The notes beneath the pieces were generated by a model. The model ran no database searches, was not told where the DNA came from, and saw only the letters and a list, made by a program, of their open reading frames with translations. Shown here piece by piece: positions 54,756 through 62,798 of a DNA stretch of 62,922 nt. Numbering within the stretch: the first letter of the stretch is position 1; each line of letters begins with the position of its first letter. The stretch is taken from the NCBI GenBank assembly GCA_948471055.1, contig CAOKQZ010000009.1, positions 1 to 62,922 on the forward strand. The letters are read 5' to 3'. This DNA comes from an uncultured Clostridium sp. GTDB lineage: Bacteria; Bacillota; Clostridia; TANB77; CAG-508. Both the position numbers and the translations under genes were made by a program.

Positions 54756-55412
54756 ATGAAAATTACAAAATTTCCACAGTCATGTTTATTAGTTGAAACA
54801 AAAGAAAAAAAGATATTAGTTGATCCAGGAACATTAAAATATAAAGACGAGTATTTTGAAATATGGAACAATGTAGATGTTATTCTAATAACACATAAGC
54901 ATCCAGACCATTGCAATACAGAAGTATTAGAAAAACTAAGTAAAGATATAGTAATATATTCAACTAGTGAAGTGCAAGAGGCAAATAAGACATTAGATAT
55001 AAGCATCGTAAAAGAAAACGACGTTATTGAATTAGACAATATAAAAATAGAAGTAGTACATGCAATACATGGGTATCAACCACTATTAAAAGGTGGAAAA
55101 GAAGTATATGAAAATGTGGGATATATTATAGATGATGGAGATAACAGACTATATACAACGAGTGATACAATCTGTTTTAAGAATGAATATAAAGCAGATA
55201 TCCTATGTATTCCAGTAACAGGACATGGATTAACCATGTCAGCATTTGAAGCAGCATTATATGCAAAAGAAGTAGGGGCAGTTTTAACAATACCAATTCA
55301 TATGGATAATCCAGCATTTCCACCAGACTATAATTTTATTAAAGAAATGTTTGATAGGTACGAAGTGGAATATGAAATATTAGAAAATGATGAGACGATT
55401 GAAATAGAATAA
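54756..55412 (+). CDS. Metallo-beta-lactamase-fold hydrolase (UlaG-like)
   Basis: A 218-residue protein: ILVDPG early, LITHKHPDHC (HxHxDH metal motif, residues 46-55), a later histidine in AIHGYQ, an aspartate in YTTSDT, and a terminal IPIHMDN. This is the compact UlaG/YycJ-like subgroup without substrate clues. AGGAGG lies 8 bases upstream. It ends at a bidirectional terminator shared with the feoB fragment. Confidence 0.8.
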   Translation: MKITKFPQSCLLVETKEKKILVDPGTLKYKDEYFEIWNNVDVILITHKHPDHCNTEVLEKLSKDIVIYSTSEVQEANKTLDISIVKENDVIELDNIKIEVVHAIHGYQPLLKGGKEVYENVGYIIDDGDNRLYTTSDTICFKNEYKADILCIPVTGHGLTMSAFEAALYAKEVGAVLTIPIHMDNPAFPPDYNFIKEMFDRYEVEYEILENDETIEIE

Positions 55413-55423
55413 TTGATATGTTA
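55401..55423 (+). repeat. 23-bp direct repeat, right copy
   Basis: Identical to 53832-53854; spans the last codons and the stop of the MBL gene. Confidence 0.6.
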
Positions 55424-55432
55424 TAAGATATG

Positions 55433-55473
55433 AAAATAGACCATTTTTACTTTTAAAAAATGGTCTATTTTCA
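55433..55473. terminator. Bidirectional terminator
   Basis: AAAATAGACCATTTTT pairs with AAAAATGGTCTATTTT (55433-55472). Confidence 0.8.
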
Positions 55474-55483
55474 CGAACTGTTT

Positions 55484-56330
55484 CTATATTAACACATTCC
55501 ACAAAAGAGTAGTAGCCATACAAATAACAATACCACAAATAGTAGGAAGAACAAAAGAAATAATAGTCCATTTCCAGCTACCGGTTTCTTTTTTTATAGT
55601 AAGTAAGGTTGTGCTACATGGGAAATGTAACAAGGTAAAAATCATAACATTAATGGCAGTTAGTAGAGTCCAACCATTTTGTAATAAAATAGTACCAATC
55701 ATTTGAGTATCTTCAAGATTTACTAAACTTCCTTTTGCCATATAGCTCATTAAAATAATAGGAAGAACAATTTCATTAGCAGGAATTCCTAAAATAAAAG
55801 CAGTTAAAATATAGCCATCTAGCCCCATGAGTTTTGCAAAAGGGTCGAAAAAGGTAGCTGTGAGTCCAAGTAAACTAATACCACCAATTTGTATATTGGC
55901 TAGTAACCAAATAATAATACCAACAGGAGTAGCAACGGCAATGGCCCTTCCAAGAACATATAAGGTTCTGTCTAAAAGGGAACGAACAATCACTTTACCA
56001 ATTTGAGGTTTTCGGTAAGGAGGAAGTTCTAAAATAAAAGAAGAAGGAATGCCTTTTAATATGGTGTTAGATAGAATTTTCGATACCACTAAAGTAAGGT
56101 AAATACCGAGTAAAATGACCAATAGTACAGTAAGGGTTGATAACATAGAGGCTTGAAAACCAGTAGCAATACTGCCAATAAAAATACTAGAGATGGTAAT
56201 CAAAAAAGGAAATCGACCATTACAAGGGACAAAAGCATTGGTAAGAATGGCAATCAATCGCTCACGAGGAGAATCGATAATTCTGCACCCAACAACTCCG
56301 TGCAGCATTACAACCAAATCCCATGCACAT
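55484..56330 (-). pseudogene. feoB: Ferrous iron transporter FeoB C-terminal fragment, with a CGG frame break
   Basis: The minus frame encodes VVGCRIIDSPRERLIAILTN, FVPCNGRFP, PPYRKPQIG and gate-like membrane helices of FeoB. Upstream, MCMGFGCNAA belongs to the same protein but lies in another frame; the junction is CGG (plus 56298-56300), and skipping the C gives AAGVVGC. The GTPase domain and the first half are missing, and no ribosome site precedes ATG 56330, so this is a truncated gene. It shows that the CGG signature also occurs outside intact genes. Confidence 0.75.
56298..56300 (-). other. CGG +1 recoding site 12 (feoB fragment)
   Basis: GCA-CGG-AGT in the upstream frame; skipping C gives GCA-GGA-GTT. 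Confidence 0.75.
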
Positions 56331-56474
56331 GGTAGTGACAAAATGGTGGTTTTGAAAAGCATTGATAAATGTGGGATTACAAGATTTACTGATGTGAGAA
56401 TTGGTGTATATGTTAGATTATAAAATTATCCTTATGCAATTAATACGAAATTATTTTAAAAGGAGAATTTAGTT

Positions 56475-56747
56475 ATGGAAAAGAAGAAAAATGTATTGGA
56501 GAGATGGCTTGAATTTAGGGAGGAAGAATTAGAATGTGGACTAAGCAAGGAAGATAAGAAGCATATGTATGACTTTGAGAAATGTGTAGATATGGTTTTG
56601 AACTGTGTAGACGGAGGAATGCATGATTTCGCTAAGAAAGAATTGGACAAGTTAGAGGAAGATGTATTGGACAGTTTGCAGTATTTCAATAAGAAGTATT
56701 ATATGGTAGGATTTATGGATGCGTTGGAGATAATATTGAAGATGTAA
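56475..56747 (+). CDS. Small DUF6809-like protein, copy 3
   Basis: A 90-residue, acidic helical protein. It shares WLEFREEEL with the protein at 12625, and its C-terminus YFNKKYYMVGFMDALEI with all three copies. AAGGAG lies 10 bases before the ATG. Function unknown. It sits between the feoB fragment and the retron. Confidence 0.7.
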   Translation: MEKKKNVLERWLEFREEELECGLSKEDKKHMYDFEKCVDMVLNCVDGGMHDFAKKELDKLEEDVLDSLQYFNKKYYMVGFMDALEIILKM

Positions 56748-56847
56748 AAGTGTAAGAAGGTGAAGAAATTTGCCTTCTTTTGTTATTCAAGTGGAAATAA
56801 GTAGAAAAAGTAAGAAAATATTCGACAAAATAAACCTCTTCCAAAAT

Positions 56848-56874
56848 TTGACAAAATATGATAGAATATATACT
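56848..56874 (+). promoter_or_regulatory. Promoter of the retron
   Basis: TTGACA (56848-56853), 15 bases, TATACT (56869-56874), at the left edge of the msr-msd RNA. Confidence 0.55.
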
Positions 56875-56875
56875 G

Positions 56876-57019
56876 TATAGAAGAGTTGCTTTTTGTTAGC
56901 GATACGCAACAGAAAAAATAAAGTTACAAATATATGCTTTATTTTACTCACTGAAAAGGAATTTAAACTATTTATTATATTTTATCATTTAATTATGCAT
57001 AATGTTGAACTCTTCTATA
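56876..57019 (+). ncRNA. Retron msr-msd RNA
   Basis: Flanked by the perfect 12-bp inverted repeat typical of retron a1/a2: TATAGAAGAGTT (56876-56887) and AACTCTTCTATA (57008-57019). Just inside a1 is TTAGCGA, the same bases that surround the branching G in retron Ec86, within a GTTGC/GCAAC hairpin. A second stem, AAAATAAAG/CTTTATTTT, completes an msr-like part; the AT-rich rest would be msd. The RT gene starts 24 bases downstream. Exact msd ends cannot be set by eye. Confidence 0.8.
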
Positions 57020-57043
57020 CATTTTTATTTATGAGGTATTAAA

Positions 57044-58708
57044 ATGTTTAAAAAAAGTGATATGGAAATAGTCGAAGCCTTTTATAAATTGCAAACGGGA
57101 CAAGATGTAGCAGATATGTTAGAAATAAATTTTAAAAGTTTAAGGTATTTTGCATATGGAAAGAATAATAAGTATATGCAATTTGAGATTCCGAAGAAAA
57201 AAGGTGGGGTAAGGAAAATTAGTGCACCAGTTAAAGAACTAAAGTGTTTGCAAAAAAAATTGGCATATATTTTAGAAAAAGTTTATGAACCTAAAATGTC
57301 AGCAAATGGATTTATAGCAGGAAAAAGTATAAAAACGAACTCTATAAATCATGTAAAACAAAGGAATCTTTTGAATATAGATTTAAAGGATTTCTTTTCA
57401 CAAATACATTTTGGACGAATTAAAGGAATGCTTGTAAATAAACCATACCAAGTTGGAGAAGAAGCAGCTAGATATATTGCCCAATTAGCATGTGACAAGA
57501 GTATATTGCCACAAGGAGCGCCATCATCTCCAGTAATAACTAACATGATTTGTAAGCCATTAGACAATCAATTAATGTCTTTAGCAAAGAAATACAATTG
57601 CATTTATAGTAGATATGCAGATGACATTACATTTTCTACTTATAGTACAAGATTTAACGAATATATTGTTATTAAAGATGAAAAAAGTGATAAAGTAATA
57701 ATAGGAAAAGAACTAAAAAAAATAATTATACGAAATGGTTTTGATGTTAATGATGATAAAACTTTTTTTAATTCATATATAACAAGACAAGAAGTAACAG
57801 GGGTTATAGTTAATAAAAAGATAAATGTCAAGAGAGAATATATTAAAAATATTAGAGCAATATTAAATAAATGTGAGAAAGATAGTATATATGAAACAGC
57901 TAAAGTGTATATCAAAAAGGGGCTCTGCAAAAATAGTAATATAGAAAAAAATGTAAATAATGCTAATTATAAAAAAATAATTATAGAATGGTTTAAAGAA
58001 GTTTTAAAAGGAAAGTTGAATCATATTGCTTTTATTAGAGGAAGAAACGATAAAATATTTCTAAAATATGCTGAGCAATTTAATAAAATATGTGAAGAAG
58101 AAATATTTGATATAGAAAAACAAAAAGAATTGAATGATATTTTAGAAAATGTAGTTATAATAGAAAGTCAAGATGAAGACAGACAAGGATCAGGATTTTT
58201 GTTAAAAAATTATGGAATAATAACTTCGTATCATGTTACAGAGGATAATAATTTTTATAATGTATATAAATATGACTCATATAAAAAAGAAAAATATACT
58301 ATAATTTCTAATGAAATTAATTGCCTTAGTGGCGATTACTTAATTGACTATGCAATATATGAGAATAGGAAAGATGGAAGATATCTTGAATTAGGAGATT
58401 CTAACAAACTAAAAATAGGAGATGAAGTTACAATAATAGGATATCCTAATTTTCAAAAAGGTGATAGTTACAATATACAAAAAAGAAGAATTAGTGGGAT
58501 AAAGAATTTTTTAGGAAACATTCTTTATACAGTTGATGGAACAATATGTCATGGAGCGAGTGGAGGAGTAGTTCTAGATATTTTTAATAAAGTGGTAGGA
58601 ATAGTGAAGGCTGGTGTAGAGAACATGGAAACAGATGAAAATACAGTTAATCAAGGATTTATACCAATGCATTTAGTATTAGAGCATTATATACAGACAA
58701 AAAAATAG
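57044..58708 (+). CDS. Retron reverse transcriptase fused to a trypsin-like protease
   Basis: A 554-residue protein. Residues 1-320 are a retron RT: NSINHV (form of the NAxxH motif), NIDLKDFF, LPQGAPSSP, SRYADDITFS (catalytic YADD near 191-194) and RQEVTGVIVN (the VTG motif that recognises msr). Residues about 365-554 are a chymotrypsin-fold protease with a complete triad: H397 in SYHV, D435 in LIDYAIY, S506 in GASGG. It makes multicopy single-stranded DNA from the RNA just upstream; the protease is the likely effector. RT-protease retrons have been noted in surveys but are little characterised. Confidence 0.9.
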   Translation: MFKKSDMEIVEAFYKLQTGQDVADMLEINFKSLRYFAYGKNNKYMQFEIPKKKGGVRKISAPVKELKCLQKKLAYILEKVYEPKMSANGFIAGKSIKTNSINHVKQRNLLNIDLKDFFSQIHFGRIKGMLVNKPYQVGEEAARYIAQLACDKSILPQGAPSSPVITNMICKPLDNQLMSLAKKYNCIYSRYADDITFSTYSTRFNEYIVIKDEKSDKVIIGKELKKIIIRNGFDVNDDKTFFNSYITRQEVTGVIVNKKINVKREYIKNIRAILNKCEKDSIYETAKVYIKKGLCKNSNIEKNVNNANYKKIIIEWFKEVLKGKLNHIAFIRGRNDKIFLKYAEQFNKICEEEIFDIEKQKELNDILENVVIIESQDEDRQGSGFLLKNYGIITSYHVTEDNNFYNVYKYDSYKKEKYTIISNEINCLSGDYLIDYAIYENRKDGRYLELGDSNKLKIGDEVTIIGYPNFQKGDSYNIQKRRISGIKNFLGNILYTVDGTICHGASGGVVLDIFNKVVGIVKAGVENMETDENTVNQGFIPMHLVLEHYIQTKK

Positions 58709-58756
58709 CGTACATAAAAATTTATTGCTCTTCATATACTAATGGTGTCAATAATA

Positions 58757-58786
58757 TTGACAAAACTTTATTATAAATGATATAAT
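58757..58786 (+). promoter_or_regulatory. Consensus promoter between the retron and DUF3800 genes
   Basis: TTGACA (58757-58762), 18 bases, TATAAT (58781-58786). It points at the DUF3800 3' end, not at any gene on its strand. Confidence 0.7.
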
Positions 58787-58792
58787 AAAGTT

Positions 58793-58858
58793 AGCAAAAG
58801 CAGGAGGCAGTGGATTCCCCGAGTGGAGTTCCTTAAAAATCGCCTCTTGCACATTTTT
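58793..58858 (+). ncRNA. Small hairpin RNA convergent with the DUF3800 gene
   Basis: A predicted transcript of about 65 nt folds as GCAGGAGGC/GCCTCTTGC (one G-U pair) enclosing GGA..TCC/GGA..TCC, then TTTTTT. Its end abuts the stop of the convergent DUF3800 gene. The inner TTCCCCGAGTGGAGT resembles the RNA at 45716-45782. It may regulate DUF3800 expression or be a retron accessory RNA. Confidence 0.55.
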
Positions 58859-59622
58859 TATTTATAGTGGTTTTTCGTTTTAAAAGGAATATATTTTACT
58901 AAAATCTCCGAATTTATAAAGTTAGTCTTTGAACTTAATTTTTCATACATATCAATACAGTGTTTTTCTTTGGTTTCACTGTATTTTTTATAGTTTCTTT
59001 TAATACAAATATATTTATTAATGTAAAAAGCAAAAATATCAGCAATTTGTATAAAATTAGTATCTTTAGATTTTAAAAACATCGCATTTTCAATAATAGT
59101 TGTATTATTTTTAGATAAAACAGGATAGATATTTTGCAGTTGTTCAGGAATTGTTAGTATATCGTCTAAAAAGATAAGACCTTTACTCTTTTGATTATTT
59201 AAATAAATAGAAATCTTGTCATATAACATACCAAAAGCATAAATATATGGATCTATTTTTATAGAATTTCCAAACATATCAGTGATGCTTCTTTTAAAAG
59301 ACTTTTTATCAATAGCAATATACTGAAATGAAATGTCTAAGCTTAAAATTAAATCGATTAATCTTTCTACTGTCATTAGATTATCTTTCCAATCATATTT
59401 ATCAAAAATAGATTTTTTAGAAGAGTTAAAAAATTCACTGGCATGTATTTCGGTATAGCTTAATTCTGGACAAATTTTAATTTTCTCTTCATTAAATATT
59501 TTATTAATTTCATGCCATTTTTTATCTTCAATAATTAGTCCGCCTAATACGAAAATAGGTTGTTCCTTATTATCATAATCTGTTCCAGTATTCCCACTTT
59601 CATCAGCATATAAAATATACAT
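58858..59622 (-). CDS. DUF3800 protein (RNase H-like fold), possible retron-linked effector
   Basis: A 254-residue protein with the DUF3800 signature: YILYADESGNTGTDY at the N-terminus, IFVLGGLIIEDKKWHEI, and IQIADIFAFYIN near residue 210. Acidic residues in YADESG and LIFLDDI suggest a nuclease active site. DUF3800 proteins are effectors of one retron class and occur in other mobile elements. Start 59622 is 5-6 bases after AAGGAGG; a longer frame to 59682 lacks a ribosome site. It is convergent with the RT gene, so a functional link is only inferred. Confidence 0.75.
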   Translation of the reverse strand: MYILYADESGNTGTDYDNKEQPIFVLGGLIIEDKKWHEINKIFNEEKIKICPELSYTEIHASEFFNSSKKSIFDKYDWKDNLMTVERLIDLILSLDISFQYIAIDKKSFKRSITDMFGNSIKIDPYIYAFGMLYDKISIYLNNQKSKGLIFLDDILTIPEQLQNIYPVLSKNNTTIIENAMFLKSKDTNFIQIADIFAFYINKYICIKRNYKKYSETKEKHCIDMYEKLSSKTNFINSEILVKYIPFKTKNHYK

Positions 59623-60035
59623 GATATCCTCCTTGTTAAAATAGATTACGAATATTTTACCAAAAAGCAACGAAATTTTCAAGAGTTTTCAAAACAAAAG
59701 TTTGTAAATATGTATATTTTATGGTATGAAAAAGTGTCGCATTTTTAAAGAATATTAAGAAAATTTTTGCGACAGGTATATAAATTACCAAAACATAGAG
59801 TATCAATTATTTTCGGATTTTCATTCTCTACTTTGGCGTGTCGAGGTATAGAGTCACTATCGAAAGATAGGGAATCTATGCCTCTTAAAAATTTAGAAAT
59901 AAATTTTTAAGATATAGTACAATTTCGAGGGCAAATTCGTTTACTTTTATGGTACATGTGTGATACAATTGGAAAACTAATAAGTTATTAGATTAACGGA
60001 ATACATAGTTAGTTTCTAAGGAGGTTTAAAATATA
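59623..60035. other. Gene-free interval with strong hairpins
   Basis: Contains TGTCGCA/TGCGACA (59735-59774); a compound hairpin GAGGTATAGA/TCTATGCCTC enclosing CTATC-GAAA-GATAG (59843-59884); TTAAAAATTT/AAATTTTTAA (59885-59910); and a promoter TTTACT-18-TACAAT (59940-59969) for the next gene. The middle part looks like a structured RNA ending in a terminator. No gene was seen. Confidence 0.45.
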
Positions 60036-60875
60036 ATGCAAGAATCAAAATGTAAATTAGTTATTTTTTCAGACATACATTATGCACCAGAAAAACCAAT
60101 TAATAATGGTTCAATTATTGATAGAAAATTAATGGAATATGCTGTTCCTTTATTAGAACAATTAACAGATAAAATTAACAATGACATAAAACCAGATATA
60201 GCAATCAATTTAGGAGATTTAGTAGAAGATTTTAATGATCATGATAAAGATATTATTAATTTGAACTTCATTTGGGAAATGCTAAAAAACATAAAAGTAC
60301 CTTTTTATTCCTTAGTAGGTAATCATGATTTACGTTCCATGAGTTCAAGAACAGAAGTAGAATCAATTATGGGATATGAACATTCTACTTTTTCAGTAAA
60401 TATGTTAGGATATCACTTTGTATTTCTAGGATTAGATGTAAATGAAACCTTAGGAGTAGAATTTGGAGGAATCTTTAAGACACAATTTATATCAAAGGAA
60501 GATTTAGAGTGGTTAAAAAACGATTTAGAAAGAAATAATTTACCATCTGTCATATTTACTCATTTTGGAATTGCAGAAGATGATATGAAAGGAAACTGGT
60601 GGTTTGCAAAATCTCCAGACCATGCTCTTTTAGGAAATCGTAAAGAAGTAAAAGAGATATTGAAAAAAGATAAAAACTTGCTAGCTGTTTTTTCAGGACA
60701 TCAACATTGGACTAAAAAGAAAGTAGAAGATGGAATAAGATATTATGTAGTAGGCTCATTAACAGAAAATATACATGATGATGGAATACCAGATGGAGTG
60801 TATTTTGAAGTCGATATAGAAGGTAATCAAATAGAAGTGAAAGAATGTCATTTAGATTTAAATATGGGAGAATAA
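60036..60875 (+). CDS. Calcineurin-like metallophosphoesterase (cyclic nucleotide phosphodiesterase-like)
   Basis: A 279-residue protein with metal motifs in order: FSDIHYAP, NLGDLVED, VGNHDL, FTHFGI, SGHQHW. The spacing suits the class III phosphodiesterase (CpdA-like) subgroup. AAGGAGG lies 9 bases before the ATG and a promoter sits at 59940. The GNAT pseudogene follows within 3 bases. Confidence 0.82.
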   Translation: MQESKCKLVIFSDIHYAPEKPINNGSIIDRKLMEYAVPLLEQLTDKINNDIKPDIAINLGDLVEDFNDHDKDIINLNFIWEMLKNIKVPFYSLVGNHDLRSMSSRTEVESIMGYEHSTFSVNMLGYHFVFLGLDVNETLGVEFGGIFKTQFISKEDLEWLKNDLERNNLPSVIFTHFGIAEDDMKGNWWFAKSPDHALLGNRKEVKEILKKDKNLLAVFSGHQHWTKKKVEDGIRYYVVGSLTENIHDDGIPDGVYFEVDIEGNQIEVKECHLDLNMGE

Positions 60876-60877
60876 AA

Positions 60878-61394
60878 ATGAATGAAAAATCAGGATTAAC
60901 TTTTGATAGATTAAAAGAGGAAGAATTAGAAGAAGTAGCAAAATTATATGATGCAGAAAGACCAATTATTACAAATCGTGTTAAGATGAAGCAAACATTT
61001 GCAAAAATTAAGGATAATTCAGACTATTAGATGATTACAGTAAAACATAATGCTGGATATGTATTACGAGTTTTTGATTAAGAAGTAGGACTATCAGATG
61101 ATTACAGTAAAACATAATGCTAGCATTGTTGGATTTGTAAAAGTAACGATTCATCATGACATTTTTGAAGAAAATCACCCTTTTATAACAATTTGGAGTG
61201 TTAGAGTAAAAGAAGAATACAGAAGACAGAAAGTAGGAACTAGATTATTTGAGTATATCGAAAATATAGCTAAGGACATGAATTGTGAGATTATATGTTT
61301 AATTGCAAATAAAGATAATATTGGAGCAAATAAATTCTATAAAGAATTATGCTACGAATGCGAAAATGGATATGTAAAATTTCTAAAAAATTAA
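60878..61394 (+). pseudogene. GNAT acetyltransferase broken by a 67-bp duplication
   Basis: Residues 1-50 (MNEKSGLTFDRLKEEELEEV...KIKDNSDY) end at TAG 61028-61030. The C-terminal part restarts at ATG 61098 and contains the acetyl-CoA loop VRVKEEYRRQKVGTRLFEYI. Between them a 32-base segment (61023-61054) recurs at 61090-61121, an offset of 67 bases. Removing one copy restores DYQMITVKHNASIVGF and a single protein of about 150 residues. A recent tandem duplication has frameshifted the gene. This break is unrelated to CGG. Confidence 0.8.
61023..61054 (+). repeat. Short direct repeat in the GNAT pseudogene, copy 1
   Basis: ACTATTAGATGATTACAG-type segment repeated at 61090-61121 with one mismatch (TAG versus CAG); bounds the 67-bp duplication. 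Confidence 0.8.
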
Positions 61395-61415
61395 GAAGAA
61401 AGGAAATTTAACATT

Positions 61416-61444
61416 TTGACAAATATAAAATAATATGTTAATAT
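61416..61444 (+). promoter_or_regulatory. Promoter upstream of the mntA region
   Basis: TTGACA (61416-61421), 17 bases, TAATAT (61439-61444). Confidence 0.6.
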
Positions 61445-61450
61445 AAATAC

Positions 61451-61520
61451 GAACTTTAAATAATTGCAGTTGTTCAAAATCAGTTGTATGTGTATCCGCG
61501 AATGCACATACGCAGTTTTT
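61451..61520 (+). ncRNA. Small hairpin RNA upstream of mntA
   Basis: About 70 nt ending in GTATGTG/CACATAC (61486-61511) and GCAGTTTTT. It may be a leader with an attenuator for the mntA-hepT pair (116 bases downstream) or a separate RNA. A CAGTTG segment is repeated inside it (61468 and 61481). Confidence 0.45.
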
Positions 61521-61635
61521 CATAAAAAAGAATATTAAAGTATTAACTAGTAGCACTAATTTTATAAAATTAGTGGGAAAAGTTTAAAATTACTAAATTA
61601 TGTGTTATACTATAAAGGAATTAGAGGTGATTTAT

Positions 61636-61980
61636 ATGCCAAACAATATTCAAAAAATACTGAATGATTTTTTGAAGGATGTAAAATTAATATTAGGCAA
61701 TCGATTAAAAAAAATAGTATTATATGGTTCATATGCAAGAGGCGATTATAATAAAAGTTCCGATATTGATATAATGATTTTAACAGATTTGTCAGATAAA
61801 GAAATAAGTGAATATAGTATGAAAATATGGGAGAAAAGTGCTGATATAGAAATCGATAAAGGAATTGTTATTTCTCCATTAATAAGAAATATTGATCATT
61901 TTGAAGAGTGGTCGGATGTGAAACCATTTTATATGAATATCATAAATGAAGGAGTTGTATTAGTTGGAGAAAAAAACTAG
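61636..61980 (+). CDS. mntA: Minimal nucleotidyltransferase, MntA-type antitoxin
   Basis: A 114-residue protein with the MNT signature VLYGSYARGDYNKSSDIDIM (GSxxRGxxxxxSDxD). MntA antitoxins AMPylate a tyrosine on the HEPN toxin HepT. ATG 61636 has AGGTGA 6 bases upstream; an earlier in-frame ATG does not. It overlaps hepT by 17 bases. Confidence 0.85.
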   Translation: MPNNIQKILNDFLKDVKLILGNRLKKIVLYGSYARGDYNKSSDIDIMILTDLSDKEISEYSMKIWEKSADIEIDKGIVISPLIRNIDHFEEWSDVKPFYMNIINEGVVLVGEKN

Positions 61981-62368
61981 TAAAGAGTTTGCTTTATATA
62001 GATTAGAAAGGGCAAAAGAAGAATGTGAAACAGCAGAGTTATTATATAAAGAAAATAAATTGTTAGTTGCCAATAATAGGGCATATTATTCAATATTTTA
62101 TGCAATTAGAGCAATACTTGCCATGGAGAAGATTGATTTTAAAAGACATAAAGATGTATTAGCATATTTTAATCAAAATTATGTTAAAACAGAAATCTTT
62201 CCAAGACAAATGGGAAGAAGAATCATAATGGCATCTAAGGTAAGAGAAGATAGTGACTATGATGAAAAATATGAGCCAAGTTCCGAAGCTACTGTTCTAC
62301 AAATAGCCACAGCTAAAGAGTTAATAGAATTAGTAGAGAAATATTTGAATGATTTGCAAAGTAAATAG
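61964..62368 (+). CDS. hepT: HEPN-domain protein, HepT-like toxin
   Basis: A 134-residue, all-helical HEPN protein: LYRLERAKEECETAELLY, NNRAYYSIFYAIRAIL (a YY-rich helix like the HepT target region) and RHKDVLAYF. The HEPN RNase motif Rx4-6H is not obvious, so it may belong to the non-catalytic or PF05168-type branch. It uses a TTG start with AAGGAG 9 bases upstream and is coupled to mntA. A small RNA homologous to 54486-54577 follows. Confidence 0.78.
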   Translation: MEKKTSKEFALYRLERAKEECETAELLYKENKLLVANNRAYYSIFYAIRAILAMEKIDFKRHKDVLAYFNQNYVKTEIFPRQMGRRIIMASKVREDSDYDEKYEPSSEATVLQIATAKELIELVEKYLNDLQSK

Positions 62369-62374
62369 TATAGT
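62345..62374 (+). promoter_or_regulatory. Promoter of small RNA copy 2
   Basis: TTGAAT (62345-62350), 18 bases, TATAGT (62369-62374); it overlaps the end of hepT. Confidence 0.5.
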
Positions 62375-62380
62375 AAATAT

Positions 62381-62464
62381 TTTCCACGAGCAGTGGTACT
62401 TGCTTATATATAGATATATAAGATCGATTTGAGAGTAAGGTTTATAAAAACTTTACTCTTTTTA
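62381..62464 (+). ncRNA. Toxin-linked small RNA, copy 2
   Basis: Homologue of 54486-54577. Conserved segments are TATTTTCCACG, GTGGTACTT and the CTTATATA/TATATAAG stem, with a terminator AGAGTAA.GTTT/AAA.TTTACTCT followed by TTTTT. The first stem has changed on both sides compared with copy 1 (GCAG/CTTGC instead of GTAAG/CTTAC). Confidence 0.7.
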
Positions 62465-62570
62465 TTATCTTTGGGTAGAATTTTTTTGACTTACCCCATG
62501 TATATATATTAAGAGGATTTATTGTAATAGTACAAGGTCTTTCTTAATAAATATATAGAGGTGAGACTTA

Positions 62571-62732
62571 GTGAAAGATAGATATATGAAGCTTAAATTT
62601 GAAAGAGTTATTAACAGAATATTATATGTAGAAGGTGCAATTGATGAAAAAAAGTATAAGAGAGTATCAAAAAAGCTTGATAAATTGCTATTTGAGGAAA
62701 GTAAGAAGAATTTTACTTCAACCTTGACTTAA
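62571..62732 (+). CDS. Small charged protein of unknown function
   Basis: A 53-residue frame from GTG 62571 with GAGGTGAG 5-6 bases upstream; reads VKDRYMKLKFERVINRILYV and so on, helical and lysine-rich. It may be related to small proteins that precede recombinases in Clostridial elements, which is only an impression. An in-frame ATG at 62586 is possible. Confidence 0.5.
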   Translation: MKDRYMKLKFERVINRILYVEGAIDEKKYKRVSKKLDKLLFEESKKNFTSTLT

Positions 62733-62798
62733 TTTAGCTTATTTATATAAAATTTGGTAAGTATTAATTGCATAAGATGTAGTTGTAAAAAGAAACGA

